From: an uncultured Mailhella sp. | GTDB lineage: Bacteria > Desulfobacterota > Desulfovibrionia > Desulfovibrionales > Desulfovibrionaceae | Direction: 5' to 3' | DNA: 27,554 bases | NCBI GenBank assembly: GCA_910579055.1 | Contig: CAJTSU010000020.1 | Coordinates: 1-27,554 of the forward strand | Part shown: piece by piece, positions 1 to 7,253 of the stretch | Layout: every line of letters starts with the position of its first letter | Numbering within the stretch: position 1 is the stretch's first letter | The notes under the pieces: generated by a model | Database searches by the model: none | What the model was told of the DNA's origin: nothing | What the model saw: the letters and a program-made list of their open reading frames with translations, nothing else | Made by a program: the position numbers and the translations under genes

Positions 1-61
1 CTTCCATGTTGTCCTCCTCGGGGAGGGTATAACATGTTTACATTATATTGTTAATACTCTC
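1..61 (-). mobile_element. IS1-family element, left end only (cut by window edge)
   Basis: These 61 bases are an exact reverse complement of 6768-6828, the left end of the complete IS1-family element in this window, including its terminal repeat, ribosome-binding site and the first codons of the transposase (start codon complement at 5-7). The copy therefore points left and its body lies outside the window. Identity stops exactly at 61, which marks the IS end. The flanking 8 bases from 62 should be repeated on the far side if the copy has a normal target duplication; this cannot be seen here. Confidence 0.9.
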
Positions 62-117
62 AGCGCGCGTATACTTCATTTCGAGAACACCTGTCTCCCC
101 CGCGACGAGCGGAAAAT

Positions 118-151
118 CGCCCCACCAGCGGGGTGGGGCGGCAGTTTTTTT
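118..151 (+). terminator. Rho-independent terminator
   Basis: Perfect 9-bp stem (118-126 with 132-140), 5-base loop, followed by a seven-T run at 145-151. It reads rightward. No gene for it is left between the IS end (61) and the stem, so it probably belonged to a gene displaced by the IS insertion, or it insulates the gene starting at 181 from IS-driven transcription. Confidence 0.8.
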
Positions 152-180
152 GCATCTTCAATACTGATGGGAGAGGGATC

Positions 181-1011
181 ATGTTTGGGGCACAATGGGA
201 GGCCATAGGACGTGAATCAGCATTGTGCTGCAACTTGGTCGGGATTGGCGTCACAAACCTTGGACGAGCTGATTATACAAACCTGGGGAATTATTATACA
301 GCATTTTTTGGTCTGACTGTTGGCCTTGAAAGAATGGCCAAACTTGTGCTTGTCGCCGATTATGCTATTGGAAATAAGTCGATGCCGTCCCCTAGCTATC
401 TCAAAAACTATGGCCATGAGTTAGCCAAGCTTTTTAAAAAGTGCAGAGACCTTATAAAAAAGCATGGCATTACATTAACATATCCCTATCCCAACAATCA
501 AATATGTGACAAAATTATTAAGTGCCTCGATAACTTTGCGGCTGCCAGTAAAGGCCGTTATGCCAACTTCACCGAGCTTTCTAATCCTACACTGTGCAGA
601 GAGGAACCAGTTAGACAATGGTGGAATGAAGTCGCAGAGTTAATATTAAAAAAACATTTTTACAATACCAGCAAAGAAAAAGTCGTTAAAGATTTTGCCA
701 AAGTATCTGGGCAGGCTATGACGCCAGCTATAGTATGTTTATCTACGGAAGATGGGACAAAATTATCTGATATTGAATCCGCAGTGTATAGAAAAAAGCA
801 AACAGAAACCATTCAGCGTTATGGGAGGTTCTATACTCTTAATATTGTCCGATGGCTCGCTGAATTTTTGTGCAATATAGCTAAAATTGCAGCCAATGAG
901 CATCAGATAAAAGCATTTTTTGGTCTCGAAGAACATTATCAGGGTAATTATATCTTGCCAGACACATTTCTTAAGCAAAGAAAAATATGGCCCATTTTAA
1001 AGAATTATTGA
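181..1011 (+). CDS. Hypothetical protein, possible HEPN-like segment
   Basis: A 276-aa soluble protein of unknown function. The ATG at 181 was chosen because a purine-rich GGGAGAGG tract lies just upstream; an upstream GTG at 133 would place the N-terminus inside the terminator hairpin. It has no signal peptide or clear membrane segment. The N-terminal third has a helical pattern (YYTAFFGLTVGLERMAKL, then YGHELAKLFKKC) reminiscent of HEPN-like proteins of mobile elements and defence loci, but a canonical RX4-6H motif is not evident, so this is only a suggestion. The gene is clearly more AT-rich than its neighbours, which suggests it is cargo acquired separately. It converges on the toxin-antitoxin pair. 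Confidence 0.7.
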   Translation: MFGAQWEAIGRESALCCNLVGIGVTNLGRADYTNLGNYYTAFFGLTVGLERMAKLVLVADYAIGNKSMPSPSYLKNYGHELAKLFKKCRDLIKKHGITLTYPYPNNQICDKIIKCLDNFAAASKGRYANFTELSNPTLCREEPVRQWWNEVAELILKKHFYNTSKEKVVKDFAKVSGQAMTPAIVCLSTEDGTKLSDIESAVYRKKQTETIQRYGRFYTLNIVRWLAEFLCNIAKIAANEHQIKAFFGLEEHYQGNYILPDTFLKQRKIWPILKNY

Positions 1012-1031
1012 AACATCTGTCGGCCATACTT

Positions 1032-1340
1032 CTATAAAAGCGCCTCAATTCCTTTACGATTCAGGATATCCAGAAGTTTGCAGGATGGGCCTCCAGGATT
1101 TTTTTGACCTGCCTCCCATGCGCGGATAGTCGCCGCGCTTGTATTGATCAATTGAGCAAGAACAGGCTGACTCACTTTTATGCGATTGCGCAACTCTTTC
1201 ACTTCCTCACCGGTGAATTTATGCACAGGAGCGCATAATGCTTCGTATTCCCGTAACCTTCGTATATCAATGATATCCGATTTGTACAGTCCCCGTGCTG
1301 TTTCCATTGCTTCTTTCAATAGTCTGCTGTTTTCATTCAT
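1032..1340 (-). CDS. XRE/HigA-type antitoxin
   Basis: A 102-aa DNA-binding protein with a C-terminal Cro/C1-type helix-turn-helix (VSQPVLAQLINTSAATIRAW, then EAGQKNPGG), typical of HigA/NadS-like antitoxins that bind the partner toxin and repress their shared operon. The start was set at the second of two adjacent ATGs (1343 and 1340), because the GAGGAG ribosome-binding site (complement of 1348-1353) is 7 bases from the ATG at 1340 and only 4 from the ATG at 1343. It overlaps the end of the toxin gene by a few bases, giving translational coupling in toxin-first order. It probably stabilises the mobile element. Confidence 0.85.
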   Translation of the reverse strand: MNENSRLLKEAMETARGLYKSDIIDIRRLREYEALCAPVHKFTGEEVKELRNRIKVSQPVLAQLINTSAATIRAWEAGQKNPGGPSCKLLDILNRKGIEALL

Positions 1341-1707
1341 CATGTATCTCCTCAAGCTCACCATTCCTGCTCAGAATTTTTAACGCCTCGTCAGTACAGG
1401 AAATCAAATCGTGAGCAATCATTTTCCAGACAGATAATTCATTTTTGGTGATATTGCTTCGTTCATTTTTTTCACATCCAGTGAGAAATATCCAGCGGTT
1501 TGCCCTGTTTGTGGTGATAAGAGTCCTGGTGCTGCCACGTTTGCCCCTGCCTGGAAGAGCTATGCGCTTCTTGTAGACGCCGCCACCCAAATCCGCATCA
1601 ATCAAGCCACGTTCCATTTCATCAATAGCCGTCAGCAAAATCCGGTCATCAAGTTCAGTTTTCCGCATCCATCGGCAAAAAACGCGCGTTTTCAAGAGAT
1701 GTTTCAT
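1333..1707 (-). CDS. RelE/HigB-family toxin (PF06296-like)
   Basis: A 124-aa protein matching the RelE-like toxin family seen in many higBA-like loci: the core contains YKKRIALPGRGKRGSTRTLI followed by WIFLTGCEKNERSNI, which corresponds to the family's KR-x-PGxGKxGxxRTL and F-L-x-G-x-x-KNERxNI signatures. Family members cleave ribosome-bound mRNA. The ATG at 1707 was chosen for its upstream GGTGGA purine tract; the longer in-frame start at 1758 has none. It is the first gene of a two-gene operon with the antitoxin and is transcribed leftward like the relaxase module's left arm. No frameshift or truncation is seen, so the toxin looks functional. Confidence 0.85.
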   Translation of the reverse strand: MKHLLKTRVFCRWMRKTELDDRILLTAIDEMERGLIDADLGGGVYKKRIALPGRGKRGSTRTLITTNRANRWIFLTGCEKNERSNITKNELSVWKMIAHDLISCTDEALKILSRNGELEEIHDE

Positions 1708-1782
1708 GCTTCCACCTGAATCATGAATAACTATAATACTTAGTATAGCCCCTGTCAAAGGCGGGAAGCAAGGCTTCGTTGC

Positions 1783-4035
1783 CTACCGCATCCTTGTTTT
1801 GGACTGTCTCCGCTCCCTCTCCTCAATACCCTCAATCCTTTTCCACATTTCCCGATACCGTTCATTCCTTACCAAATCCCTGTCCCCGGCCATGCCGAAG
1901 GCATATTCCGCCGTGCGCTCGGCGTAGCGTTGCCAGTTGCGCCCGTTCGCCCGCTCTTCCCGGATAGTCGGGGCACAGGCGCGAATGGTTTCTTCAACGG
2001 CCTCCCGACTGTGGCCGTTGGCACGCATCCGCAAGGCGATCATGGCGTCCACACGGGAATAGTCCTCAATGGTCAAGTGTCTGCGGATATTGTCGAAGTG
2101 GGCGTAATAGGCTCTGGCCGGATCGCCGGGCCTGCCGCCGGGGATGACGCGCGGGCGCTCGCGCCGGTTGTGCGCGGCTTCGGCATATTCCCGGTCAATC
2201 GCTTTGCTCAATTCCAGCGCCTTGCCGCATTCGCGGCGTTCCGCGAATAACAGCTTCACCTGCGGGAAAGAACCGTCCTCCCGCCGATGCTTCGGCTTGC
2301 GGTTCTCAAAGCCCGGCGCGCGATGCGGATGGATGCAGCCGCACAGCTTTTTGTCGCCGTACTCCCGGTTCAGGCGCTCCGTGATGCGATTGCCCACGTC
2401 CCGGTCAAATTCCGTATTCAGTTTGGGAATGGTCAGCATACATTGAAAATTCCCCGGTGAACTTTCCAGCACCACGGCGGGCCGGAAGCCGTCTTCCTGG
2501 AGCTTTTTCAGGCTGTCGCGGGTCATGTCGTCAACGAGGATGTGATGCTGGTTATCCGATAAGGGCGTGTAGTAGATATTTTCGCCGCGCCGCTGGAGCC
2601 GAATCATCTCCGGCATGTGGGCGGCCATTTCCTCCGGCGTAAAGCCTCTGGTCATGCCGCCTTTTTTGTCCAGGATGAAGGTCTTTTTACTGCCATCCTC
2701 GTCCATTTTGATGCAGGTCACGCGGTAGCGTTCCGCATTGACCGCCTCGGCATACTTTCTGAAATCATCAAGCTCGCGCATGGCTCCCGCTTCCTCCGCT
2801 GTCCGTTGTGGGACGGCCGGGGTGTGTCTCGCCTGTTCCCAGGCCGCGCGGTGTCGCCAACGTTCGGCCTGTCGAGCCAGCCCTTGCGCCCGTAACCAGG
2901 CTTCAAAGCGCGGCTTGCCGCCGCGCGCCCGATGTGTGGGCCGCTGAAGAGTGCGACGTTCCCGTTTTTGTTGCACCATCAGGCAATGGCGGGCGATATT
3001 CAGCACCGGCAGGCCATGCTTCGCCAGGTTGGAAAAGGCTCTTTTCCGCTCGGATGCGTGACGCTCTCTCAGCCTGGCAAGCTCGTCTTTTTCCTTTTTC
3101 CGCGTGGTTTCCGGCGTTGCGACGCATGTCGCCTGATAGGTTTTCCATTCTTCCCGATTGACGGAACTCACCGGCTCTGGGGTAATCTTTCCCGGATTAT
3201 CCGGGTACGTTCCTTCCTCAAAATCTCCCAAACGCTTGCAGAGCTTTCCCATGCTGAAGGCGCGATCCACGGAAGATGCCTTCACCGCAATGTCGCCCAC
3301 AAAGATGATGGCCCCGGAACCTTTTTTCTCGAAACGCAAACCAGCTCCCGCCAGCTTCTCATGCAACTCGGCCCACGATTTCGCGTTTTTTATGATGGCG
3401 TGTCCGCGTTCCTGCGCGATGCGCTGCGCGGATTTTTCGCCGGTGGCGTGTTCAAAATCCAGAGCGGGCTGTTTCGGTTTTCTTTCTCTGGCGATGCGCC
3501 TTCGCGCGAGTTCACCGTTTTCCAGCACGGCGTACAGAGCGTTTTCCTCTGCCGCCCATCCCTGTTTGTGTTCGATGAACGCAAGGATTTTGTGCGCCTC
3601 CCGAATGTCAAAACCCTTATGCGGCTGCACAACTTTTCCGCTTTCAGGATTCATTCTGTTGACCGCAATATGCAGGTGATAATTGTCCGTGTCGTAGTGC
3701 AGTCCATAGACGGTCTGGTGTTCGGCAAGTCCCATTTTTTCAAGAAACATATCCACCACTTCCTCCACCTGTTCCCGCGTTGGCTGTTCGCCTTCCCGCC
3801 AGGAAAAAATCCAGTGCGTTATCGGCATGGCGCTGTGAACCGATTCTCTGGCAAGCGCAATCATTTCAACTTTCTGCCCCGCATGTGTGGAAGAGAGAAA
3901 ATTTCTCCCGCCCGCGCATTCGATTTTTTCCTGTGGATTCCTGTTATGAGGATGGCGGATGTAATCCACCAGATCGCCTATCTGCCATGACTTCGGTTTT
4001 TCAATTTTTCTGTTCCTGATTTTTTTGACGATCAT
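1783..4035 (-). CDS. mobA: MOBP relaxase fused to RepB-like primase
   Basis: A 750-aa bifunctional mobilization protein. The N-terminal about 200 residues are a TraI(RP4)/MobA-type MOBP relaxase: candidate nucleophile Tyr25 in DLVDYIRH and the metal-binding motif III H113-Y-DTDN-x-H120-L-H122. This domain nicks oriT and covalently pilots the strand. Residues about 420-640 resemble RepB/MobA-RepB primase domains (ILVDDMT and ESSPGNFQ motifs), which would prime complementary-strand synthesis in the recipient. The C-terminus is charged and helical. The start ATG at 4035 overlaps the end of the TraJ/MobB-like gene by 35 bp, as in IncP/IncQ-2 modules. No type IV secretion genes are present, so transfer would need a helper. 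Confidence 0.9.
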   Translation of the reverse strand: MIVKKIRNRKIEKPKSWQIGDLVDYIRHPHNRNPQEKIECAGGRNFLSSTHAGQKVEMIALARESVHSAMPITHWIFSWREGEQPTREQVEEVVDMFLEKMGLAEHQTVYGLHYDTDNYHLHIAVNRMNPESGKVVQPHKGFDIREAHKILAFIEHKQGWAAEENALYAVLENGELARRRIARERKPKQPALDFEHATGEKSAQRIAQERGHAIIKNAKSWAELHEKLAGAGLRFEKKGSGAIIFVGDIAVKASSVDRAFSMGKLCKRLGDFEEGTYPDNPGKITPEPVSSVNREEWKTYQATCVATPETTRKKEKDELARLRERHASERKRAFSNLAKHGLPVLNIARHCLMVQQKRERRTLQRPTHRARGGKPRFEAWLRAQGLARQAERWRHRAAWEQARHTPAVPQRTAEEAGAMRELDDFRKYAEAVNAERYRVTCIKMDEDGSKKTFILDKKGGMTRGFTPEEMAAHMPEMIRLQRRGENIYYTPLSDNQHHILVDDMTRDSLKKLQEDGFRPAVVLESSPGNFQCMLTIPKLNTEFDRDVGNRITERLNREYGDKKLCGCIHPHRAPGFENRKPKHRREDGSFPQVKLLFAERRECGKALELSKAIDREYAEAAHNRRERPRVIPGGRPGDPARAYYAHFDNIRRHLTIEDYSRVDAMIALRMRANGHSREAVEETIRACAPTIREERANGRNWQRYAERTAEYAFGMAGDRDLVRNERYREMWKRIEGIEERERRQSKTRMR

Positions 4036-4372
4036 GGAGAGCCAAGCCGATTTTCTGAATCATCCACACCAGTTTTCGCAACGTATCTTCCTGTTGTTCC
4101 AAAATGCCGGGCGGCACATTCGCCTGCCGGAGCGTTGCAAAATTGTGTTTGAGCAGGCCGCCGATTCGCCGCAGTTCTCCAACGGTTCTCAAATCGGTGT
4201 AGGCCGCAATGGTTCCGCCGAAAAAACGCCGCCGCATGTATTCGGAGACGGACAGACCGGCAATGTCCGCCTGCTCGTCGAGGCGCATCTTTTCCTGCGG
4301 CGTGAGGCGGATGGTGAACCTGATGTTTGCGGCATACCTGCCTTCTCCTCTCGTGCCTTTTTTGCCTTTCAT
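4001..4372 (-). CDS. TraJ/MobB (NikA-like) relaxosome protein
   Basis: A 123-aa basic protein with an N-terminal ribbon-helix-helix region (RFTIRLTPQEKMRLDEQA, then GLSVSEYMRRRFFGG) and a helical C-terminus (ELRRIGGLLKHN, LRKLVWMIQKIG). This is the pattern of TraJ of RP4, NikA of R64 and MobB/MobC relaxosome accessory proteins, which bind the inverted repeat beside nic and recruit the relaxase. It lies directly left of the palindromic oriT and overlaps the relaxase gene. The extreme N-terminus is Lys/Arg-rich. Family membership is fairly secure; the exact name depends on the plasmid family used for comparison. Confidence 0.85.
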   Translation of the reverse strand: MKGKKGTRGEGRYAANIRFTIRLTPQEKMRLDEQADIAGLSVSEYMRRRFFGGTIAAYTDLRTVGELRRIGGLLKHNFATLRQANVPPGILEQQEDTLRKLVWMIQKIGLALHDRQKNQEQKN

Positions 4373-4387
4373 GTCTTTTGCCTTTGA

Positions 4388-4571
4388 AATGCGAGAAGCG
4401 CAGCGCCGAGCATTTCGGGTGTCCAGAGGGCGTCAGCCCTTTGGCAGGATGGAAGTTGCGTCAGACAACTTCCATCCTGCCACGGCGAACCCGTATCGCG
4501 GAGTGGCGAAAATACACAAAAAAAATTTTTTCATTTATGTTGAGTTCAATCTTCTCGAAGGAGGCGAAGAC
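4388..4571. other. oriT: Predicted origin of transfer (oriT)
   Basis: Intergenic region between the divergent TraJ/MobB-like and TraK/MobC-like genes, the position of oriT in RP4 and IncQ-2 plasmids. It contains a perfect palindrome with 16-bp arms (4443-4458 and 4466-4481) and a 7-base loop. The right arm carries CATCCTGCC, matching the IncP/IncQ-2 nic core ATCCTG|C, which predicts nicking between 4479 and 4480 on the plus strand. Because the palindrome is perfect, the same core also occurs on the minus strand in the left arm. A second imperfect dyad (about 4423-4444, GCCCT-type arms around GTCA) and a repeated GCGTCAG word lie beside it. Promoters for both arms should also be here. Confidence 0.75.
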
Positions 4572-4910
4572 ATGGCTGCAAAAACAAAAATACGCGCGGA
4601 ACAACTCACGCGAGCCAAAAAACTGCTCCATGATTTGCCCAAAAGGGAAGATGGAAAAACCAGACCGGAAGCGGCCCAATTTCTGGAAAGCGATTTCAGA
4701 AAAGCCCTCAAAAAAGGCTATTCGCCAAAAGAACTCAGCCTGCTGCTCAAAAATGAGGGAATCATCATTCCCGCGTACCTTATCCAGAAATTTTTGTCTG
4801 AAACTGCGGACGCGCCTCCCGCGCAAAAACGGGAAAAAACGCCCGCACAAACACCGGCTCCGGCGAGAACATCTTTCATCGTGCCGGATTTGCCGGATGA
4901 GGAGTTGTGA
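4572..4910 (+). CDS. TraK/MobC-like oriT-binding protein
   Basis: A 112-aa protein, the first gene of the rightward arm from oriT. The ATG at 4572 was chosen because a strong AAGGAGG (4558-4564) sits 7 bases upstream; the frame stays open further upstream but has no better start. The N-terminal about 75 residues are basic and helical (RAEQLTRAKKLLHDLP, ALKKGYSPKELSLLLKNEG), followed by a Pro/Ala/Lys-rich tail. No strong family signature was recognised. The TraK/MobC call rests on position (next to oriT, upstream of a ParA-like and a membrane protein gene) and size, which match RP4 traK-traL-traM and pTF-FC2 mobC-mobD-mobE. It is probably translationally coupled to the next gene. Confidence 0.75.
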   Translation: MAAKTKIRAEQLTRAKKLLHDLPKREDGKTRPEAAQFLESDFRKALKKGYSPKELSLLLKNEGIIIPAYLIQKFLSETADAPPAQKREKTPAQTPAPARTSFIVPDLPDEEL

Positions 4911-4912
4911 AC

Positions 4913-5608
4913 ATGAATGCGTCGATTTTTTATGTAGGCGGAAGCAAAGGCGGCGTGGGCAAAAGCAAGCTGTCTTTCGCCCTGATTGACTACCTGCTTG
5001 ATGACGGAAAACAGGTGCTTCTGCTGGAAAGCGACACCTCGAATCCCGATGTGTTCAAGGCGCATCAGCCGCACGAAAACGATGCGCTTGTTTGCAAGGA
5101 AGCTGACCTGGACAACGCGGACGGCTGGATTGAACTCGTCAACATTGCGGCCGAGTTTCCCGAACATTTCATGGTCATCAATTCCGCCGCCAGAAGCAAC
5201 AAGGGGCTGGAAAAATACGGTCTGACGCTGCGGGAAACGCTGGGGGAACTGAACCGGGAACTGTTCACATTCTGGGTCATCAATCGGCAACGGGATTCCG
5301 TGGAATTGCTGCGGGGTTTTCTGAATGTCTTTCCCGACACTCCGGTTCACGTCTGCCGAAATCTCTACTTCGGAGCGCCGGAAAAATTCGAGCGATACAA
5401 CACGTCAAAGTCGAGAGAAATTATTGAGCGCAAGGGGCAGACTCTGGATTTTCCTGACCTTGGGGATCGGGTGGCCGACAAGCTGTATTCCGGCAGAATG
5501 TCCATCAAAAAAGCTCTCACCGAATTGCCCATCGGAGATCGCGCGGAGCTGCGGCGCTGGAAAATCGCCTGCGAGGAGATGTTCAGGACAGCATTGGGGG
5601 AGAAGTGA
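4913..5608 (+). CDS. TraL/MobD-like ParA-family ATPase
   Basis: A 231-aa P-loop ATPase. Near the N-terminus it has the deviant Walker A of the ParA/MinD class (KGGVGKSK, about residues 12-19), with LLLESDTSNPD as the following switch segment. Relatives in mobilization modules are TraL of RP4, MobD of pTF-FC2 and StbB of R388, thought to aid plasmid stability or positioning at the transfer apparatus. The ATG at 4913 is preferred over the GTG at 4907 because the GAGGAG site at 4899-4904 is then correctly spaced. It sits 2 bp after the MobC-like gene and 2 bp before the next gene, so the three form one operon. Confidence 0.85.
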   Translation: MNASIFYVGGSKGGVGKSKLSFALIDYLLDDGKQVLLLESDTSNPDVFKAHQPHENDALVCKEADLDNADGWIELVNIAAEFPEHFMVINSAARSNKGLEKYGLTLRETLGELNRELFTFWVINRQRDSVELLRGFLNVFPDTPVHVCRNLYFGAPEKFERYNTSKSREIIERKGQTLDFPDLGDRVADKLYSGRMSIKKALTELPIGDRAELRRWKIACEEMFRTALGEK

Positions 5609-5610
5609 GT

Positions 5611-6213
5611 ATGGAAAAAGAAATCATTTCCCGCATGGAAAAGCTGCTGGACAGAGAGCTGGACACGGAGGAAAAGGAGCGGCTGCAACGTATACAAGAT
5701 ACATTGCAAATTGCTGATAATGACGCCCTGTGGGCCGTTATTTCGGCTATGGAATATCAGCGTGCATATTACGAAACATTGCCGGAAAAAATCAGTTCCG
5801 TCACAGAGAAAATTCTTGCGGAACTCTCCATTGCTGCGGAAAAGGAAGTGCGTTTTGCCCAAAGCCGGCTTGCTGAAAACGTGGTGAAGCAGGTGGAAAA
5901 ACTCTCCTGGAAACGTCATATCCACACATGGCTGGCATGGGGAACCGCCGCGCTTTTTCTCCTGCTGTTGTACGGAAGTTGTCTGATGTGGGCGGGGTTC
6001 TGTCTTGGTTCAGGGCAGGTACAACCGCATGACCTGCTGAAGATGCCCGTGGGCTTCGTACTTGCCGCGCTGTGTCTATGTGGCGGCTCAGTGTTCGGCG
6101 TGGTCGCCGCGCGAGCTTTTGCGGACATGAACCGCATCTGGAGGAAATATTTCATTGTGGCGGGCGGCTGCTTTATTTTCGGTGGGGCGATAAGCGTCCT
6201 CACCCTGGCATAG
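5611..6213 (+). CDS. TraM/MobE-like membrane protein
   Basis: A 200-aa protein with a helical cytoplasmic N-terminal half (about 105 residues, rich in Glu/Lys/Arg, coiled-coil-like) and three hydrophobic segments in the C-terminal half (about residues 108-130, 147-168 and 178-198). This architecture and its place after the ParA-like gene match TraM of RP4 and MobE of IncQ-2 plasmids. The ATG at 5611 has a GGGGAGAAG site upstream; the GTG at 5605 overlapping the preceding stop is an alternative. It may anchor the ParA-like protein at the membrane. It is the last gene of the mob operon and is followed by a hairpin at 6217-6249. Confidence 0.7.
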   Translation: MEKEIISRMEKLLDRELDTEEKERLQRIQDTLQIADNDALWAVISAMEYQRAYYETLPEKISSVTEKILAELSIAAEKEVRFAQSRLAENVVKQVEKLSWKRHIHTWLAWGTAALFLLLLYGSCLMWAGFCLGSGQVQPHDLLKMPVGFVLAALCLCGGSVFGVVAARAFADMNRIWRKYFIVAGGCFIFGGAISVLTLA

Positions 6214-6216
6214 ACA

Positions 6217-6249
6217 AGGGCGGCGTTGCCTGCATGGTGACGCCGCCCT
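6217..6249 (+). terminator. Putative terminator of the mob operon
   Basis: A perfect 10-bp GC-rich stem (6217-6226 with 6240-6249) with a 13-base loop starts 4 bases after the stop of the TraM/MobE-like gene. The downstream tract is only weakly T-rich, so it may be an imperfect intrinsic terminator or a 3'-end stabilising hairpin. Confidence 0.55.
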
Positions 6250-6293
6250 GTTCTCTCGAAAACAAAGCTCTGGCCCGGAAACCAAGGGTACTG

Positions 6294-6517
6294 ATTGCTC
6301 TATGTGGGGAGGCAGCTACCGACGACCACATCATCAATCATCAAGGGTGTCATCAAAAAGGACCAAATAAGACCCACGATAGAAAGAATAATTGGTCCGT
6401 AGCCACTCCAATTGAAGCGTTTCACCATATAAACCTCCTTGCAGATATGTGAACAATCTACAGCTTGGCCATCTATGGCTGCCTCCACCGGAAAGTTGCC
6501 TCCCCGCATAGAACAAT
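6294..6517. repeat. 224-bp inverted-repeat unit around a tiny ORF
   Basis: The ends 6294-6317 and 6494-6517 are inverted copies of each other, matching at 21 of 24 positions (core CTATGYGGGGAGGCA). The unit encloses a 42-codon hydrophobic reading frame on the minus strand whose stop codon lies in the left arm. It could be a MITE-like insertion or a gene whose mRNA ends pair with each other. No clear target duplication was found. Confidence 0.6.
6300..6428 (-). CDS. Small hydrophobic single-pass membrane peptide
   Basis: A 42-aa peptide starting MVKRFNWSGYGP, then one hydrophobic helix (about residues 11-31, IILSIVGLIWSFLMTPLMI) and a short polar tail. An unusually strong ribosome-binding site, AAGGAGG (complement of 6434-6440), lies 5 bases before the ATG at 6428, which makes translation likely; an upstream in-frame ATG at 6509 would give 69 residues but lacks such a site. 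No homologue was recognised. A basic N-terminus, one helix and a position on a mobile element are typical of type I toxin peptides or small membrane regulators, but that is inference. The gene lies inside the inverted-repeat unit 6294-6517. Confidence 0.55.
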   Translation of the reverse strand: MVKRFNWSGYGPIILSIVGLIWSFLMTPLMIDDVVVGSCLPT

Positions 6518-6569
6518 ATTTTATAAATATATCGCCAATCTAACATGTCAACCTCGTGGAAAAATTTTT

Positions 6570-6725
6570 CTAGAACTCATTTCATAATTCAGCCTTTGGG
6601 CTGAATTATGAAGATCATTCGCCAAAAAACGTGTTTTTTGGCTCATTCACGGTGCTTTTCGCGCCGCGCCAGACTCTCGGCTGGCGTTAGAAGCCATTTC
6701 ATGCGAATTATGAAATAACTTCTAG
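6570..6725. repeat. 156-bp hairpin-rich MITE-like unit
   Basis: The ends 6570-6590 and 6705-6725 are inverted repeats (CTAGAA-NNN-ATTTCATAATTC, 18 of 21 matching). Inside are stacked hairpins: a perfect 14-bp stem (6581-6594 with 6599-6612), a perfect 10-bp stem with a 2-base loop (6621-6630 with 6633-6642) and a 6-bp stem (6667-6672 with 6681-6686). There is no convincing reading frame. It is probably a non-autonomous element or structured extragenic repeat. The IS1-family element inserted 42 bp to its right. Confidence 0.55.
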
Positions 6726-6821
6726 TGTCCCGGCTCCACGATGAAACCATGCCTGGCTTTTCTTCTGGAGAGTATTAACAATATAATGTAAACATGTTAT
6801 ACCCTCCCCGAGGAGGACAAC

Positions 6822-7253
6822 ATGGAAGCAAATCCCAACTGCCCCAAGTGTCATGCCAGCGCGGTATATCGAAATGGAAAAGTTCTGGGGAAACAAAGGT
6901 ATCGTTGCAAGGAGTGTGGATTCCAATTTACTCGCACTACGCCAAGAGGCCGTCCGGCACATGAAAAAGCTCTTGCTGTTACGCTTTATACAATGGGCCT
7001 GTCCCTGTCCGCCATTGCCCGACTGTTTCATGTTTCAACTCCCGCTGTTTTACGCTGGGTGCGAAATTTTGCGGAACGTGTTTATGAAAAACCTGAACCC
7101 GGTGAAGTCGTCATCGTTGAGCTTGATGAAATGTGGCATTTTCTCACGTCAAAAAAAACAAACTTTGGCTCTGGAAAGCGTATTGTCGTGATACCGGTCA
7201 ACTCATCGACTGGGAATGTGGCGGGCGTGATCAGGCTACTCTCCACCGATTGA
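6822..7253 (+). CDS. insA: IS1-family InsA-like protein (zero-frame product)
   Basis: A 143-aa product of normal decoding. The N-terminal zinc ribbon has two CxxC pairs (CPKCHASA, CKECGFQF), followed by a helix-turn-helix (LSLSAIARLFHVSTPAVLRWV). InsA-type proteins bind the IS ends, repress the IS promoter and inhibit transposition. The start ATG is preceded by GAGGAGG. The frame runs past the slippage site at 7151 and adds an out-of-frame tail before stopping at 7253, so the InsA form is longer than that of IS1. Confidence 0.85.
   Translation: MEANPNCPKCHASAVYRNGKVLGKQRYRCKECGFQFTRTTPRGRPAHEKALAVTLYTMGLSLSAIARLFHVSTPAVLRWVRNFAERVYEKPEPGEVVIVELDEMWHFLTSKKTNFGSGKRIVVIPVNSSTGNVAGVIRLLSTD

Noticed and set aside
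2932..3990. 352-aa plus-strand open frame over the relaxase
   Set aside because: The opposite strand encodes clear MOBP relaxase motifs; this frame is Phe/Arg-rich shadow sequence.
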